Origin: Paenibacillus sp. HW567
GTDB lineage: Bacteria; Bacillota; Bacilli; Paenibacillales; Paenibacillaceae
Length of the DNA: 64,000 bases
Assembly: GCF_000374185.1 (NCBI RefSeq)
Contig: NZ_KB910518.1
Coordinates: forward strand, 2,799,687 to 2,863,686
Reading direction: 5' to 3'
This document shows positions 51,803 through 61,435 of the stretch, piece after piece. Both the position numbers and the translations under genes were made by a program. Position 1 is the first letter of the stretch, and each line of letters begins with the position of its first letter. The notes beneath the pieces are model-generated. The model worked only from the letters and a program-made list of their open reading frames with translations. It was not told the origin of the DNA and made no database searches.

Positions 51803-52612
51803 TTAAGAAAGCAAAGACTCTGCCCCATCAATCACAATCTGCGCGCCTGTGATGTGGATCGACTCGTCTGAAGCGAGGAAGGAGACCAGCTCGGCCACAT
51901 TTTCCGGCTTCCCTGGTCCGTCAGCGAGCGGCTGAGCACCTTCCGGGAATTGAATCGGGATCACGATGCTCTCGACTTCCTCGTTAAACTCGGTGCTTTC
52001 ATCAATGTTGGTCGAAATCGCTCCCGGACAAATGACGTTGACGCGGATTTTGAACTTCGCCAGCTCCAGGGCCGCCATCTTGGCAAAAGCGACCTGTCCC
52101 GCCTTAGTAGTACTGTATGGCGACCAGCCAAAGCTGGCAAAACGGCTGTTGCCGTTAATGGAGCTAGTGATGATAATGCTCCCTTTGCCTTTTTCCTTGA
52201 GATGGGGAATGCTGTATTTCAGCGTCAGGAAGGTACCCGTCAAATTGACAGAGATGGTGCGCTCCCAATCACTGAGACTAAGCTCCTCTATAGGCCCAAC
52301 TGCGCCGTTAATCCCGGCATTGGCAAAAACAATATCCAGTCCGCCGAAATGCCCCACTGCCTTTTGCACCGCTGACTCCATGCGTTCAGCATCCGAGGTA
52401 TCCACATCAATGGCCAGCGCACAATCCTTGCGCAGCTTATTCAGCTTCTGCTCCAGTAGAAAGGTACGGTCATTCACCAGGTCGAACAGGGCAACATTGG
52501 CGCCTTCACGGGCCATTTGAATCGCTGTCGCTCTTCCGATTCCCGAGCCTGCACCGGTGATGATGGCTGTTTTTCCAAGAAACCGCTGTTTTTTCGCTAT
52601 ATCCGGGCTCAT
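51803..52612 (-). CDS. Short-chain dehydrogenase/reductase (SDR)
   Basis: 269 residues. The NAD(P) motif TGAGSGIG is at 19-26, NAG in FANAGINGAVGP, and the catalytic Ser/Tyr/Lys in TSSINGNSRFASFGWSPYST with TKAG. FDL after the second strand suggests NAD preference. The classic SDR fold reduces or oxidises alcohol/ketone substrates; the substrate is not predictable. AAGGGAGTGTATAG precedes the ATG. Alone, not in an operon. Confidence 0.92.
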   Translation of the reverse strand: MSPDIAKKQRFLGKTAIITGAGSGIGRATAIQMAREGANVALFDLVNDRTFLLEQKLNKLRKDCALAIDVDTSDAERMESAVQKAVGHFGGLDIVFANAGINGAVGPIEELSLSDWERTISVNLTGTFLTLKYSIPHLKEKGKGSIIITSSINGNSRFASFGWSPYSTTKAGQVAFAKMAALELAKFKIRVNVICPGAISTNIDESTEFNEEVESIVIPIQFPEGAQPLADGPGKPENVAELVSFLASDESIHITGAQIVIDGAESLLS

Positions 52613-52696
52613 CTATACACTCCCTTCCATTTCCTCCAGCTTAATACTCTCTGTTTCAAGATTACCCAAACCGGCCTTGTTTATAATCAAAATATG

Positions 52697-52730
52697 CAAA
52701 AAAAGAAAACAGCCCCGCAATAGCAGGGCC
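52697..52730 (-). terminator. Terminator of the transglutaminase cluster
   Basis: On the minus strand GGCCCTGC-TATT-GCGGGGCT (two G-U pairs) is followed by GTTTTCTTTTTTT. Confidence 0.8.
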
Positions 52731-52754
52731 GATATCAGGCTTAGCTTCGATTAT

Positions 52755-53621
52755 TCAATTCTCCAAATGCCGCACATCCACCTTTACGGTGAGTGTGCCG
52801 CCTACTCCGCGGTATACGCCTTTTACGGGAACGATATCCTTATAATCTCTGCCGTGCCCAAGCTTGACATAACGCCAGTTCACTTCAACATTATTCGTGG
52901 GATCAAAACCGAGCCAGCCGGTACCGGGAATATGTGTCTCCACCCAGGCATGCGAAGCCTGCTCGAAATTGGCATTGCCTCCCTGCAGGTCACCGACAAA
53001 ATGATATCCGCTCACATACCTCGACGGCAGACCGACACTGCGGCAGACTGCAATCATCAGATGGGCGTAATCCTGACACACTCCGCGTTTGAGCTTCAGC
53101 GCTTTTTTAACGGTTGTATTGACACTGGTCGCTTCGGGATCATAGGTAAACTGCTCGTAAATCGTCGATGACAGCCGTTTGGTCCATTCATACATATCTT
53201 CCGCTTCATCAAAAGGATGCTGCGAGGCAAATTCGACCAGTTCAGGCGTTATTTCAGTATAGCGTGTAGGCAAAATAAACTCGACATAGCGGTTCTGAAA
53301 TCGCTCATCGTTCAGCAGTTCAACCTGCTCCTCAAGTGAAATATGGGGCAGATCCGAGCCTTGAGATTTATCGAGAGTAACCACAGTCGCTCTGGTGCGG
53401 ATCACCATCTCCGTATGGGGTTTGTTCACTGAGTAAGCATGCACCCGATTGCCAAAAAAATCCTCATAGGTCAGCAAATTAGCCGGTGGAAAAATCTCCA
53501 CCTCATGATGGTAGCAGGACTGACGGTAATTGGTGCGCGGCGTCAGCCGGATTTCATTGACACTGTCCGTGACCGGCTCGGGGTAGCTGTAAGTCGTTGT
53601 GTGGTCGATCTGAATTTTCAT
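52755..53621 (-). CDS. Transglutaminase-like protein of the ATP-grasp cluster
   Basis: 288 residues. The N-terminal bacterial transglutaminase-N domain (MKIQIDHTTTYSYPEPVTDS) precedes the papain-like core, with catalytic Cys182 (RGVCQDYAHLM), His224 (QASHAWVETH) and Asp240 (GFDPTNN). No signal peptide is present. In the conserved cluster with alpha-E and circularly permuted ATP-grasp proteins, it is proposed to cut or form amide bonds in an unknown peptide. The start overlaps the alpha-E stop (ATGA). Confidence 0.92.
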   Translation of the reverse strand: MKIQIDHTTTYSYPEPVTDSVNEIRLTPRTNYRQSCYHHEVEIFPPANLLTYEDFFGNRVHAYSVNKPHTEMVIRTRATVVTLDKSQGSDLPHISLEEQVELLNDERFQNRYVEFILPTRYTEITPELVEFASQHPFDEAEDMYEWTKRLSSTIYEQFTYDPEATSVNTTVKKALKLKRGVCQDYAHLMIAVCRSVGLPSRYVSGYHFVGDLQGGNANFEQASHAWVETHIPGTGWLGFDPTNNVEVNWRYVKLGHGRDYKDIVPVKGVYRGVGGTLTVKVDVRHLEN

Positions 53622-54571
53622 GCAGACACTCCTTCACGGCGAAAAAAGGCACCATCCATCGTTTTGCCGAGCTTCTGGCAGGATTCCATCAGGGCCTCCA
53701 GCACATCCTCCACGAGATCGCCTGAGATTTCTTCTTTTTCCATATAATCGAGATCGGCCTTGATCTTGCCGGCTTGGCGGATCACCCGCTCATGACCGGA
53801 GCCCTTCTCCGAAGTATCCAATTCAAGTCTCGCCAGATGTTCTTCCAGCTTGTGAAAAGAGAATCGGATCGACCGTGGAAAATAGGCATTTGCAATCAGA
53901 AACTCCAGAATACTCTCCGGCGACATTGCATCCGCATAATAGCGGCGGAAGGCCTGATAACCGCTCACCGACTTAAGTACAGCTTGAAGCTGGGTATAGA
54001 TGGCGTTGATATCCTTGGACTTGCAGGACACCGTCACCGCCTGAAGAATCCGCGTCGTATTCTCCGCCCGCTCCAGAAAACGTCCACTCTCGATAAAATG
54101 CCATTCATTGCCTCTCAGCATCACCGAATGCTCTGCTCCAAGGAACATCGCCGCCCGCTCTTTGACATGCTGGTAGAATTGGTGAGGGCCGCACATAATA
54201 TCCGCCACTGACTGCTCGCCAAGCCACAGATTGAAGCTGCTCACAATATCCCACAGTTCACTCGGCAAATGCTGTCTGAGCGTACGAAGATTATTCCGGG
54301 CTTGATGCACACAAGAAAATAATGAATTGGAATTACCCAGATCGAGCGTGATGAAAGACAAAACATCCTGCTCCAAAAAGCTGCCCGATTGCTGCAGGTA
54401 TTCATCTCTGACGCCAAGCGCATCAATCAGCCTTGACCACTTATGCCCTTCTGCCTGGAAGTCTTCTTCTTGCTGAATATGATAGTGCACATCAATCAGC
54501 CTGGCGTGATTCTCTGCCCGTTCAATGTACCGCCCAATCCAAAACAAAGCCTCCGCATTGCGATTCAGCAT
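53618..54571 (-). CDS. Alpha-E domain (DUF403) protein
   Basis: 317 residues from the ATG at 54571 (MLNRNAEALFWIGRY), with AAAGGAGTGGCTACG upstream. The signature is LFWIGRYIERAENHARLIDV, repeated in part as FIESGRFLERAENTTRILQA, and the protein is all helical. The family's function is unknown, but it always travels with the ATP-grasp and transglutaminase genes flanking it here. It overlaps the transglutaminase start. Confidence 0.92.
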   Translation of the reverse strand: MLNRNAEALFWIGRYIERAENHARLIDVHYHIQQEEDFQAEGHKWSRLIDALGVRDEYLQQSGSFLEQDVLSFITLDLGNSNSLFSCVHQARNNLRTLRQHLPSELWDIVSSFNLWLGEQSVADIMCGPHQFYQHVKERAAMFLGAEHSVMLRGNEWHFIESGRFLERAENTTRILQAVTVSCKSKDINAIYTQLQAVLKSVSGYQAFRRYYADAMSPESILEFLIANAYFPRSIRFSFHKLEEHLARLELDTSEKGSGHERVIRQAGKIKADLDYMEKEEISGDLVEDVLEALMESCQKLGKTMDGAFFRREGVSA

Positions 54572-54649
54572 CGTAGCCACTCCTTTATTTAACATTTGGA
54601 TGCCGTACTTAACGAGTCCGTTCTGAAACGCTCTGCTGTCCATTCATTC

Positions 54650-56113
54650 TTAGGCCATTACCCAGGTATCCTTAACACCTCCGCCCTGTGAAGAGTTCAC
54701 GACCAGTGAACCTTCCTTCATGGCAACCCGGGTAAGTCCTCCGGGAATCACATGCGGCTTGCGGTCTGCCCCCATCAGCACAAATGCCCGCAGGTCGATA
54801 TGGCGAGGAATCATACTGCCGCCTGAGAGCACCGGCGCCCTCGACAGCGACATAATCGGCTGGGCAATGTAACGTGCCGGATCGGCAAGTATTTTGAGCC
54901 GGAACTCCATTAATTCTTCCTTCGTCGCCTCGCTTCCGATAAGCATGCCGTATCCGCCGGACAACGAGGTCTCCTTGACCACCATTTCGGGCAAATGATC
55001 AAGCACGTACTGCCGTTCCTGTTGGCGGGACAGCAGATAGGTCGGCACATTTCCAATGATAGGCTCCTCGTTCAGATAGTAGCGGATCATATCCGGGACA
55101 TAGACGTACATTGCTTTGTCGTCGGCAACGCCGGTGCCGGGTGCATTCGCGATGGCAATATTTCCTGCACGGTAAGCATTCATCAGGCCGGCAACACCGA
55201 GCAGCGAGTCAGGCTGAAAGGCCAGCGGATCAATATAATCATCATCAAGCCGGCGGTACAGCACATCCACACGGCGCAGTCCGTTCATTTCCCGCAAATA
55301 TATATTATGGTCTTGGGCAACCAAGTCGCGTCCTTCCACGAGGTGGATCCCCATTTGCTGGGCCAGGAAAGCATGCTCATAGTAAGCCGAATTGTATTCA
55401 CCTGGAGTCAGCAGTGCAATGACCGGGTCCTTCATCCGTGAGGGGGACAGGCTGCGCAGCACCGACAGAAACCGGTTCAGGCTGTGATCCACGTCGCGGA
55501 TCGAGCTGGCAAAAGACAATTCAGGAAACAACTGATTCATCAGGGATCTGCCTTTAAAAAGGTACGAAAACCCGGAAGGTGTCCGCAAATTATCCTCTAA
55601 CACGTAATACTCGCCATCATGGTGACGGATCAGGTCAATACCCGAAGTAGTGACATAAGCCCCGCCAGGCACCCGTAAGCCGCACATTTCCGGCCGGAAA
55701 TAACAATTGGAGAGAATCATCCGCCGCGGGACAATACCGTCCTTGACAATGTACTGCTCATGATAGATATCATGAATGAACAGATTCAAAGCGGTGATCC
55801 GTTGAACAATACCGGCTTCAAGCCTCTCCCACTCTCCTTTCGGGATAATCCGCGGGATCATGTCAAAAGGAATCGTGCGCTCCATCGGATGATCCTGTGC
55901 AGGGTTGTACAGTGTAAAGGTAATGCCTTCTTCCATCATCCGGCGCTGCATCAGATTCTGTTTGCCTTGCAGCTCCTCGGGGCTCATCCCGGAAAACATG
56001 CGGTTCACATGTGAGTAATGCGGCCGGACATTCCGTTCATCAGCATACATTTCATCATAAAAATGCTGCAGCGGATACGGAGACAGCCCGGGCAAAGGAT
56101 CTATTTTGGACAT
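54650..56113 (-). CDS. Circularly permuted ATP-grasp protein (DUF404/DUF407)
   Basis: 487 residues from the ATG at 56113 (MSKIDPLPGLSPYPL); AAGGGGTGGGG precedes it. Motifs of the family are VLEDNLRTPSGFSYLFKGRS, IALLTPGEYNSAYYEHAFLA, MVVKETSLSGGYGMLIGSEA and the C-terminal VNSSQGGGVKDTWVM. ATP-grasp enzymes join carboxylates to amines using ATP; the family is expected to make a peptide-like product. First gene of the three-gene cluster, 78 bp before alpha-E. Confidence 0.93.
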   Translation of the reverse strand: MSKIDPLPGLSPYPLQHFYDEMYADERNVRPHYSHVNRMFSGMSPEELQGKQNLMQRRMMEEGITFTLYNPAQDHPMERTIPFDMIPRIIPKGEWERLEAGIVQRITALNLFIHDIYHEQYIVKDGIVPRRMILSNCYFRPEMCGLRVPGGAYVTTSGIDLIRHHDGEYYVLEDNLRTPSGFSYLFKGRSLMNQLFPELSFASSIRDVDHSLNRFLSVLRSLSPSRMKDPVIALLTPGEYNSAYYEHAFLAQQMGIHLVEGRDLVAQDHNIYLREMNGLRRVDVLYRRLDDDYIDPLAFQPDSLLGVAGLMNAYRAGNIAIANAPGTGVADDKAMYVYVPDMIRYYLNEEPIIGNVPTYLLSRQQERQYVLDHLPEMVVKETSLSGGYGMLIGSEATKEELMEFRLKILADPARYIAQPIMSLSRAPVLSGGSMIPRHIDLRAFVLMGADRKPHVIPGGLTRVAMKEGSLVVNSSQGGGVKDTWVMA

Positions 56114-56535
56114 GAGCCCCACCCCTTTCGAATCAATCAATGTGTGATGTTTGTTGACACAATCGTTCGAAATACAATATTCGAAATACGCTAACATTAA
56201 ATATTACATTAATAATACGTAAGTGTTATTCTTCATGTCAATATATATAACAACGAAATGGAATTTACGAACCATTTTTCATAAATGGAATCGCTTCCTT
56301 TCTAAATGAGTTTGTATTTAGGAAGCGAGTTTGTACAGAATACATAGAATTGTATGCAGGAGAGCTGACAAGCATTACTATTATGAATTTTTCATATATT
56401 GAAACAGCGGAAGTCCGATCAGAACATCCATCCGGTTTGGCGGGAAATCAGCCTTCTGCGGGTCTTTATTACTTTGTAAAAAAGAAGCCGCACTCCATTC
56501 ACAGAGTACAGCTTCTATAAGAAAAGTTATTTGAA
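56114..56535. other. Intergenic region of 422 bp
   Basis: AT-rich. It holds the ATP-grasp promoter region, a hairpin at 56291-56333 (CGCTTCC, then CTAAAT, pairing with ATTTAG and GGAAGCG, no U-tract) and the ftsY terminator at 56478-56516. No gene was recognised. Confidence 0.6.
56478..56516 (-). terminator. Terminator of ftsY
   Basis: On the minus strand AGAAGCTGTACTC-TGTGAATG-GAGTGCGGCTTCT (one internal mismatch) is followed by six T residues. Confidence 0.85.
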
Positions 56536-57534
56536 TTACTCCTGCTCTTCGTCTAGCGATTCATCGGCAATCATGCCGGCGAACAGAGCGTGGACAAATT
56601 GAGTGGAATCAAACGGCTGCAAATCCTCCATCTTCTCCCCAAGTCCTACCAGCTTCACCGGCAGGTTCATTTCTTGACGGATCGCAACGACAATTCCGCC
56701 CTTGGCTGTACCATCAAGCTTGGTCAGCACCAGACCGGTAACACCGCTTTTTTCTCCAAAAAGCTTCGCTTGCGTCAGAGCATTCTGCCCTGTGGTCGCA
56801 TCCAGCACCATCAGCACTTCGTGCGGCGCACTTGGAATTTCGCGCTGGATGACCCGGAAGATTTTGTTCAGCTCTTCCATCAGATTGCTCTTATTCTGCA
56901 GCCGGCCTGCGGTGTCGCAGATCAGCACATCCACATTGCGCTGCTTGGCAGCTTGAACGGCATCGAACATTACTGCAGCCGGATCAGAACCCGCCTGCTG
57001 CTTGATAACGTCCACACCAGCCCGCTGACCCCATACCTCTAGCTGCTCTATGGCCCCTGCGCGGAAGGTGTCGCCTGCGGCCAGCAGCACCTTTTTCCCC
57101 TCCTGCTTATAGCGGTGAGCCAGCTTGCCGATGGTTGTCGTCTTGCCGACTCCGTTCACGCCAACGAACAAAATAACGGTGATTCCATCGGGATTCTCCT
57201 TCAGGCTGTTATCATCATCGCCACGCAGCAGCTCCATCAGCTTGCGCGAGAGGATAGGCTGAAGCTCCGACGCATCCTCAATCCGCTTCTGCTTCACTTC
57301 GGCACGCAGCTCTTCAACCAGTACCATAACCGTGTTCACACCGACGTCGGCCCCGATCAGAATCTCTTCCAATTCCTCATAGAATTCTTCATCTATTTTT
57401 TTGCGCCGGATAATGAGATCCGATACCCGCTCAACGAACCCTTTGCGTGTTTTCTCCAGACCGTCGCGGAACTGTTTGGTTACACTTTCCGTTTTGCCGG
57501 CGATGCTATCTTTCAATTTTCTAAAAAAACTCAT
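56536..57534 (-). CDS. ftsY: Signal recognition particle receptor FtsY
   Basis: 332 residues. The SRP-GTPase N domain (FRKLKDSIAGKTESVTKQF) leads into the G domain: G1 GVNGVGKTTTIGKL, AAGDTFRAGAIEQL, G3 CDTAGRLQNK, G4 TKLDGTAKGG. The acidic A domain is short, as in Gram-positives. FtsY docks ribosome-SRP complexes at the membrane. AGGGGGAACTAT precedes the ATG, which overlaps the stop of a 40-codon ORF coming from smc. It is the last gene of the acpP-smc-ftsY block. Confidence 0.97.
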   Translation of the reverse strand: MSFFRKLKDSIAGKTESVTKQFRDGLEKTRKGFVERVSDLIIRRKKIDEEFYEELEEILIGADVGVNTVMVLVEELRAEVKQKRIEDASELQPILSRKLMELLRGDDDNSLKENPDGITVILFVGVNGVGKTTTIGKLAHRYKQEGKKVLLAAGDTFRAGAIEQLEVWGQRAGVDVIKQQAGSDPAAVMFDAVQAAKQRNVDVLICDTAGRLQNKSNLMEELNKIFRVIQREIPSAPHEVLMVLDATTGQNALTQAKLFGEKSGVTGLVLTKLDGTAKGGIVVAIRQEMNLPVKLVGLGEKMEDLQPFDSTQFVHALFAGMIADESLDEEQE

Positions 57535-57653
57535 ATAGTTCCCCCTAAAGTTTTATGGAGCATAATATCATTGAGATTCTTCGCAATAAAACTCGCTTCG
57601 GAAGCATCCGTCAAAAGTCTTGTGAGCCAAAGCACCAGCGCATTACTGCTCAT
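57531..57653 (-). CDS. Putative 40-residue ORF coupled to smc and ftsY
   Basis: The ATG at 57653 shares one base with the smc stop (TAATG), and the stop TGA shares four bases with the ftsY start (ATGA, 57531-57534). GGAG lies eight bases before its ATG, inside the smc end. The peptide begins MSSNALVLWLTRLLTDASEA and continues with a mostly helical stretch ending KTLGGTI. It could be a real small protein, or a translational bridge that keeps ribosomes moving from smc to ftsY. No homologue is known to me, and chance openness cannot be excluded. Confidence 0.5.
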   Translation of the reverse strand: MSSNALVLWLTRLLTDASEASFIAKNLNDIMLHKTLGGTI

Positions 57654-60600
57654 TAGGCAATCTCCGCTTCCTCATCCTCCAGCTTAACAGAGACCAGCTT
57701 GGATACTCCGCCTTCTTCCATCGTCACGCCATAGAGCACATCCGCTTCCTCCATCGTGCCTTTGCGGTGGGTGACTACGATAAACTGCGTTTGCCCCGAA
57801 AATTCCCGCAGGTATTGGGCGAAACGCACCACATTGGCTTCATCCAGCGCCGCTTCAACCTCATCCAGCACACAGAACGGCACAGGCTTAACCTGCAAAA
57901 TTGCGAACAGCAGCGCCATTGCAGTCAGAGCCCGTTCTCCACCGGACAACAACTGAAGGTTTTGCAGTTTTTTGCCTGGAGGCTGTGCTACAATATCAAT
58001 CCCCGTATCAAGCAAATGCTCGGGATCAAGCAGCATCAGGTCCGCCCGGCCGCCGCCGAACAGCTTCGTGAAAACCGTGCCGAACTGGCGGCGGATCGCA
58101 TCAAAGGTCACCTTAAAGCGTTTGGACATCTCCTCTTCCATCTCACGAATTACATGGTAAAGGGTGGTTTTGGCTTCCACCAAATCATCCTTCTGTCCGC
58201 TGAGGAAGGTATAACGCTCATGTACTCGTTGGTATTCCTCGATTGCACCCAGATTTACCTCGCCCAGAGATGAAATGCTTCGTTTCAGCCGCTGCACCTC
58301 CGCCTGTGCTGCCGGCACATCCTCAGGAACAGGATAACGCTGCTTCGCCAGCTCATAGCTTAGCTCATAATCGTCGCTCAGCTTGCGGAGAATATTGTCC
58401 AGCTCGACATCCAGACGGCCTACGGCAACCTCCGTTGAGCGGAGCTTGTCTTCAACCGTTCTCAGTGCCTGCCGCTGATCCTTGGTCTCGCCCTCGGCAA
58501 TTTCCAGCTTGCGTGTCAGCGCTGCACGCTCAGCTCTGGCCAAATCAAGCTTAGCGGCCGTATCTTCTTTCTTTAGCTTGTAGCTGTTCAGGTCTTCTTT
58601 CTGTTGCACGGCTTCCCGGGCGTTTTCTTCCAAATCCTGCTCGATTGTCATCAGGAGGCTGCGGCTCTGGCGCAGCTCTTTGTCCTGCGAGCCGGCATCC
58701 TGCCTCATCCGCCGCAGTTGCTCTTCCAGGGAGAAAATCTCCTGATCCAGCTTGCCCTCTGTTACCTTCATGCCGGTCAGCTTGCTCTGCAACTCTTCCT
58801 TGGCCGATTCACTTGCCTTGCGGGCAGTTTCGGCATTGCGGATCTCCTCGTGCGCGGTCTTCTCTTCCCGCTCCAGCCGTTCCAGCTCGGCAACCGCCTG
58901 CTTGCGGCTGTCTTCCAGCGAGCGCACCTCGCTCTCAAAGCTGCTGCGCTCGGCCCCTGCGCCTTCCACCTGCTCCTGTACGTGGCGCAGCTCCTGTTCG
59001 AGCTGCTTCAAATCACCGGAGACACGCTGCTCCTCCAGGCGTTTCTCGTCACCGTCATGCCGCAGCTCTTCCAGCTTCCGGGCAGCGTTCTCCTGCTCCT
59101 CGCGCAAACGGCTGATCCCCTGCTTCAGCTTGGAGATTTGAATCTCGCTCTCTTCGATCTCGCTGAACAACTGGTCCAACTGGCGTTTGCGGCTTAACAG
59201 GCTGTTGTTCTTCTTGTGCTGGCTGCCCCCGGTCATGGAGCCGCCCGCATTGACTACATCACCTTCCAGTGTAACCACTCTATAGCGATACTGGCATTTA
59301 GCCGCGATCCGGTTCGCCTGCTCCAGGCTTTCAGCAATTACAACATTGCCAAGCAAGCTTCTGACGATACTGGCATACTTATCTGCAAATCCCACCAGCT
59401 CAGAACCGATCCCAACAAAACCTTCCGCGCCTTCCACCATACTAAGATCGCTTCCGCTAATCTGCCGGGGCCGGATAACATCCAGCGGCAAGAAGGTGGC
59501 CCGTCCAAGCTGGCGCTGCTTCAGAAAAGCAATCGCTTGCCGGGACACGGCTTCGTTATCCATGACCACATGCTGCAGCGAAGCGCCCAGCGCGGTCTCA
59601 ACCGCCATTTCCAACTTCTCAGGAACCGAGATCAGCTCCGCGACAGCGCCGTGCACACCGCTCAGTTGGCCTTTGCGTGCTCCCTTCAGCACCTCTTTGA
59701 CTCCAAGCATGAAGCCATCGAAATCATCCTGCATTTCCTTCATCGTCTCATGCCGGGACACCTGGGCTTCGCGCTTCTGCTCCCATTTGCGCAGTCCGCC
59801 CTGTGTCTCCTCCAACAGCTTCTGGCGTTTACTGGTTTGCTCGCTCTCGGTAATGTACGCATTGCGGAGTGCGCCTAGCTCTTTGCCGAGTCCGGCGATC
59901 TTATCCTTAAGCCCTGTATGGGCGGAAGTCAACTCCTGCAGGCGGGCAGTCCATTTACCGCTCTCTTCCTGACTGCGGCTCATCCGGCGCTCCAGGCTCT
60001 CCTTCTGCTGGTCCGCATAGCGAATCTCGTTACGGGCCTGCGCCATCAGGTTCATCAGTTCGAGAAGAGCGCTCTTCAGCTTTTCTTCCTTACTCTGGCT
60101 GATGCCGCCGCTGACGCCTTCCAGCCGGGATTCCTCGTCCGCGATCCCCTTCCGCAGCTCCTCAAGAGCCAGCCGGGTCATCTTCAGCTTATGCTCCAGC
60201 TCCGCAAGCTCGCGCTGCCGGTCGGCCGAACGTTCGCCTACAGAACCTAGCGTAGCCATGAGCTGCTCCCGGTTGTTCTCCAGATTGCGTCTGCGTTCCT
60301 TCAACAGCTCGCTGTACCCTTCGCTTTTTTCATTAGCTTCACTATACCGCAGGAGCTGCTCCTGCAGCTTCTCTACTTCTTCCTCCAGCGTCCGCAGCTC
60401 GGAACGCCCGCTCTCAAGCCTTGCATCATGGGCTGAGACAACGGTAGACAACTGAAGCTGTTCACCTCGCAGCACCTCGAGCTTGTCATTGCCTTCCTTC
60501 CAGGCGGTATGTATCCCTTCAATCTGATGGACATATACGGAAATCTCCAGTTGCTTAAGCTGCTCCCGCAGCTCCTTGTAGCGGATTGCCTTCTCGGATT

Positions 60601-61222
60601 GATCCTTAAGCGGTCCGATCTGATCTTCCAGCTCACTGATGAGATCATGAATACGGAGCAAATTCTGCTCTGTCTCATCCAGCTTGCGTCCAGCGTCTTT
60701 CTTACGTGATTTATATTTAACGATACCTGAGGCTTCTTCGAAGATGCCGCGGCGATCCTCAGAGCGGGTACTGAGTATTTCTTCGATCCGGCCTTGTCCG
60801 ATAATTGAATAAGCCTCGCGTCCGATCCCGGTATCCATGAACAGCTCTGTGATATCCTTCAGCCGGCAAGCCTGCTTGTTGATTAAATATTCACTTTCAC
60901 CGCTGCGGTGCACACGGCGCGTTACAGTCACTTCACTGAAATCCAGCGGCAGCACATGATCCTCATTATCCAGCGTCAGCGACACTTCACCGTAATTGAC
61001 GGCTTTACGCGCATCGCTGCCTGCAAAAATAATATCCTCCATCTTGCCGCCGCGCAGCGACTTGGCGCTTTGCTCGCCCAGCACCCAGCGTATGCCATCG
61101 GAAATATTGCTCTTGCCGCTGCCATTCGGGCCTACTACGGCTGTAATGCCGCGGACAAATTCCATTTCCGTTTTATCGGCAAATGATTTAAAGCCAGCTA
61201 ATTCAATCCGTTTCAAAAACAT
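57653..61222 (-). CDS. smc: Chromosome segregation protein Smc
   Basis: 1189 residues, full length. N-terminal Walker A VVGPNGSGKSNISDGIRWVL; first coiled coil ~170-500; hinge ~510-660 with GVHGAVAELISVPEKLEMAV and MTGGS; second coiled coil; C-terminal signature LLSGGERALTAMALLFA and Walker B PFCVLDEVEAALDEANV. It is the ATPase of condensin and, with ScpAB, compacts and separates chromosomes. GGAGGTGATAGGCGAGTT lies before the ATG. Confidence 0.98.
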   Translation of the reverse strand: MFLKRIELAGFKSFADKTEMEFVRGITAVVGPNGSGKSNISDGIRWVLGEQSAKSLRGGKMEDIIFAGSDARKAVNYGEVSLTLDNEDHVLPLDFSEVTVTRRVHRSGESEYLINKQACRLKDITELFMDTGIGREAYSIIGQGRIEEILSTRSEDRRGIFEEASGIVKYKSRKKDAGRKLDETEQNLLRIHDLISELEDQIGPLKDQSEKAIRYKELREQLKQLEISVYVHQIEGIHTAWKEGNDKLEVLRGEQLQLSTVVSAHDARLESGRSELRTLEEEVEKLQEQLLRYSEANEKSEGYSELLKERRRNLENNREQLMATLGSVGERSADRQRELAELEHKLKMTRLALEELRKGIADEESRLEGVSGGISQSKEEKLKSALLELMNLMAQARNEIRYADQQKESLERRMSRSQEESGKWTARLQELTSAHTGLKDKIAGLGKELGALRNAYITESEQTSKRQKLLEETQGGLRKWEQKREAQVSRHETMKEMQDDFDGFMLGVKEVLKGARKGQLSGVHGAVAELISVPEKLEMAVETALGASLQHVVMDNEAVSRQAIAFLKQRQLGRATFLPLDVIRPRQISGSDLSMVEGAEGFVGIGSELVGFADKYASIVRSLLGNVVIAESLEQANRIAAKCQYRYRVVTLEGDVVNAGGSMTGGSQHKKNNSLLSRKRQLDQLFSEIEESEIQISKLKQGISRLREEQENAARKLEELRHDGDEKRLEEQRVSGDLKQLEQELRHVQEQVEGAGAERSSFESEVRSLEDSRKQAVAELERLEREEKTAHEEIRNAETARKASESAKEELQSKLTGMKVTEGKLDQEIFSLEEQLRRMRQDAGSQDKELRQSRSLLMTIEQDLEENAREAVQQKEDLNSYKLKKEDTAAKLDLARAERAALTRKLEIAEGETKDQRQALRTVEDKLRSTEVAVGRLDVELDNILRKLSDDYELSYELAKQRYPVPEDVPAAQAEVQRLKRSISSLGEVNLGAIEEYQRVHERYTFLSGQKDDLVEAKTTLYHVIREMEEEMSKRFKVTFDAIRRQFGTVFTKLFGGGRADLMLLDPEHLLDTGIDIVAQPPGKKLQNLQLLSGGERALTAMALLFAILQVKPVPFCVLDEVEAALDEANVVRFAQYLREFSGQTQFIVVTHRKGTMEEADVLYGVTMEEGGVSKLVSVKLEDEEAEIA

Positions 61223-61282
61223 AACTCGCCTATCACCTCCGCCCCATTATACCATAGCGTTTTGAACCACTCTATACAAGTA

Positions 61283-61322
61283 GAAACGGCTACGCCGTCC
61301 TGATAAGGACGGTATCCGTTTC
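61283..61322. repeat. Long imperfect hairpin in the smc upstream region
   Basis: GAAACGG-CTACG-CCGTCCT-GATA-AGGACGG-TAT-CCGTTTC: two 7 bp helices separated by a small internal loop. No U-tract follows, so it is not a plain terminator; it lies 32-71 bp upstream of the putative smc -10. Confidence 0.6.
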
Positions 61323-61372
61323 AGCGAGAATAGAATAATAATTTATGGCGTGAAACATATACGTTCTATTTC

Positions 61373-61435
61373 GAAAAAGAGCAGCAAAGGTCTGACTTCC
61401 GCCTCTGCGCCGGCATTCAGACCACTTGCTGCTCT
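61373..61435 (-). terminator. Terminator of rnc
   Basis: A long stem (AGAGCAGCAA at 61378-61387, TTGCTGCTCT at 61426-61435, with inner GGTCTG/CAGACC) is followed on the minus strand by TTTTTC. Confidence 0.85.
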
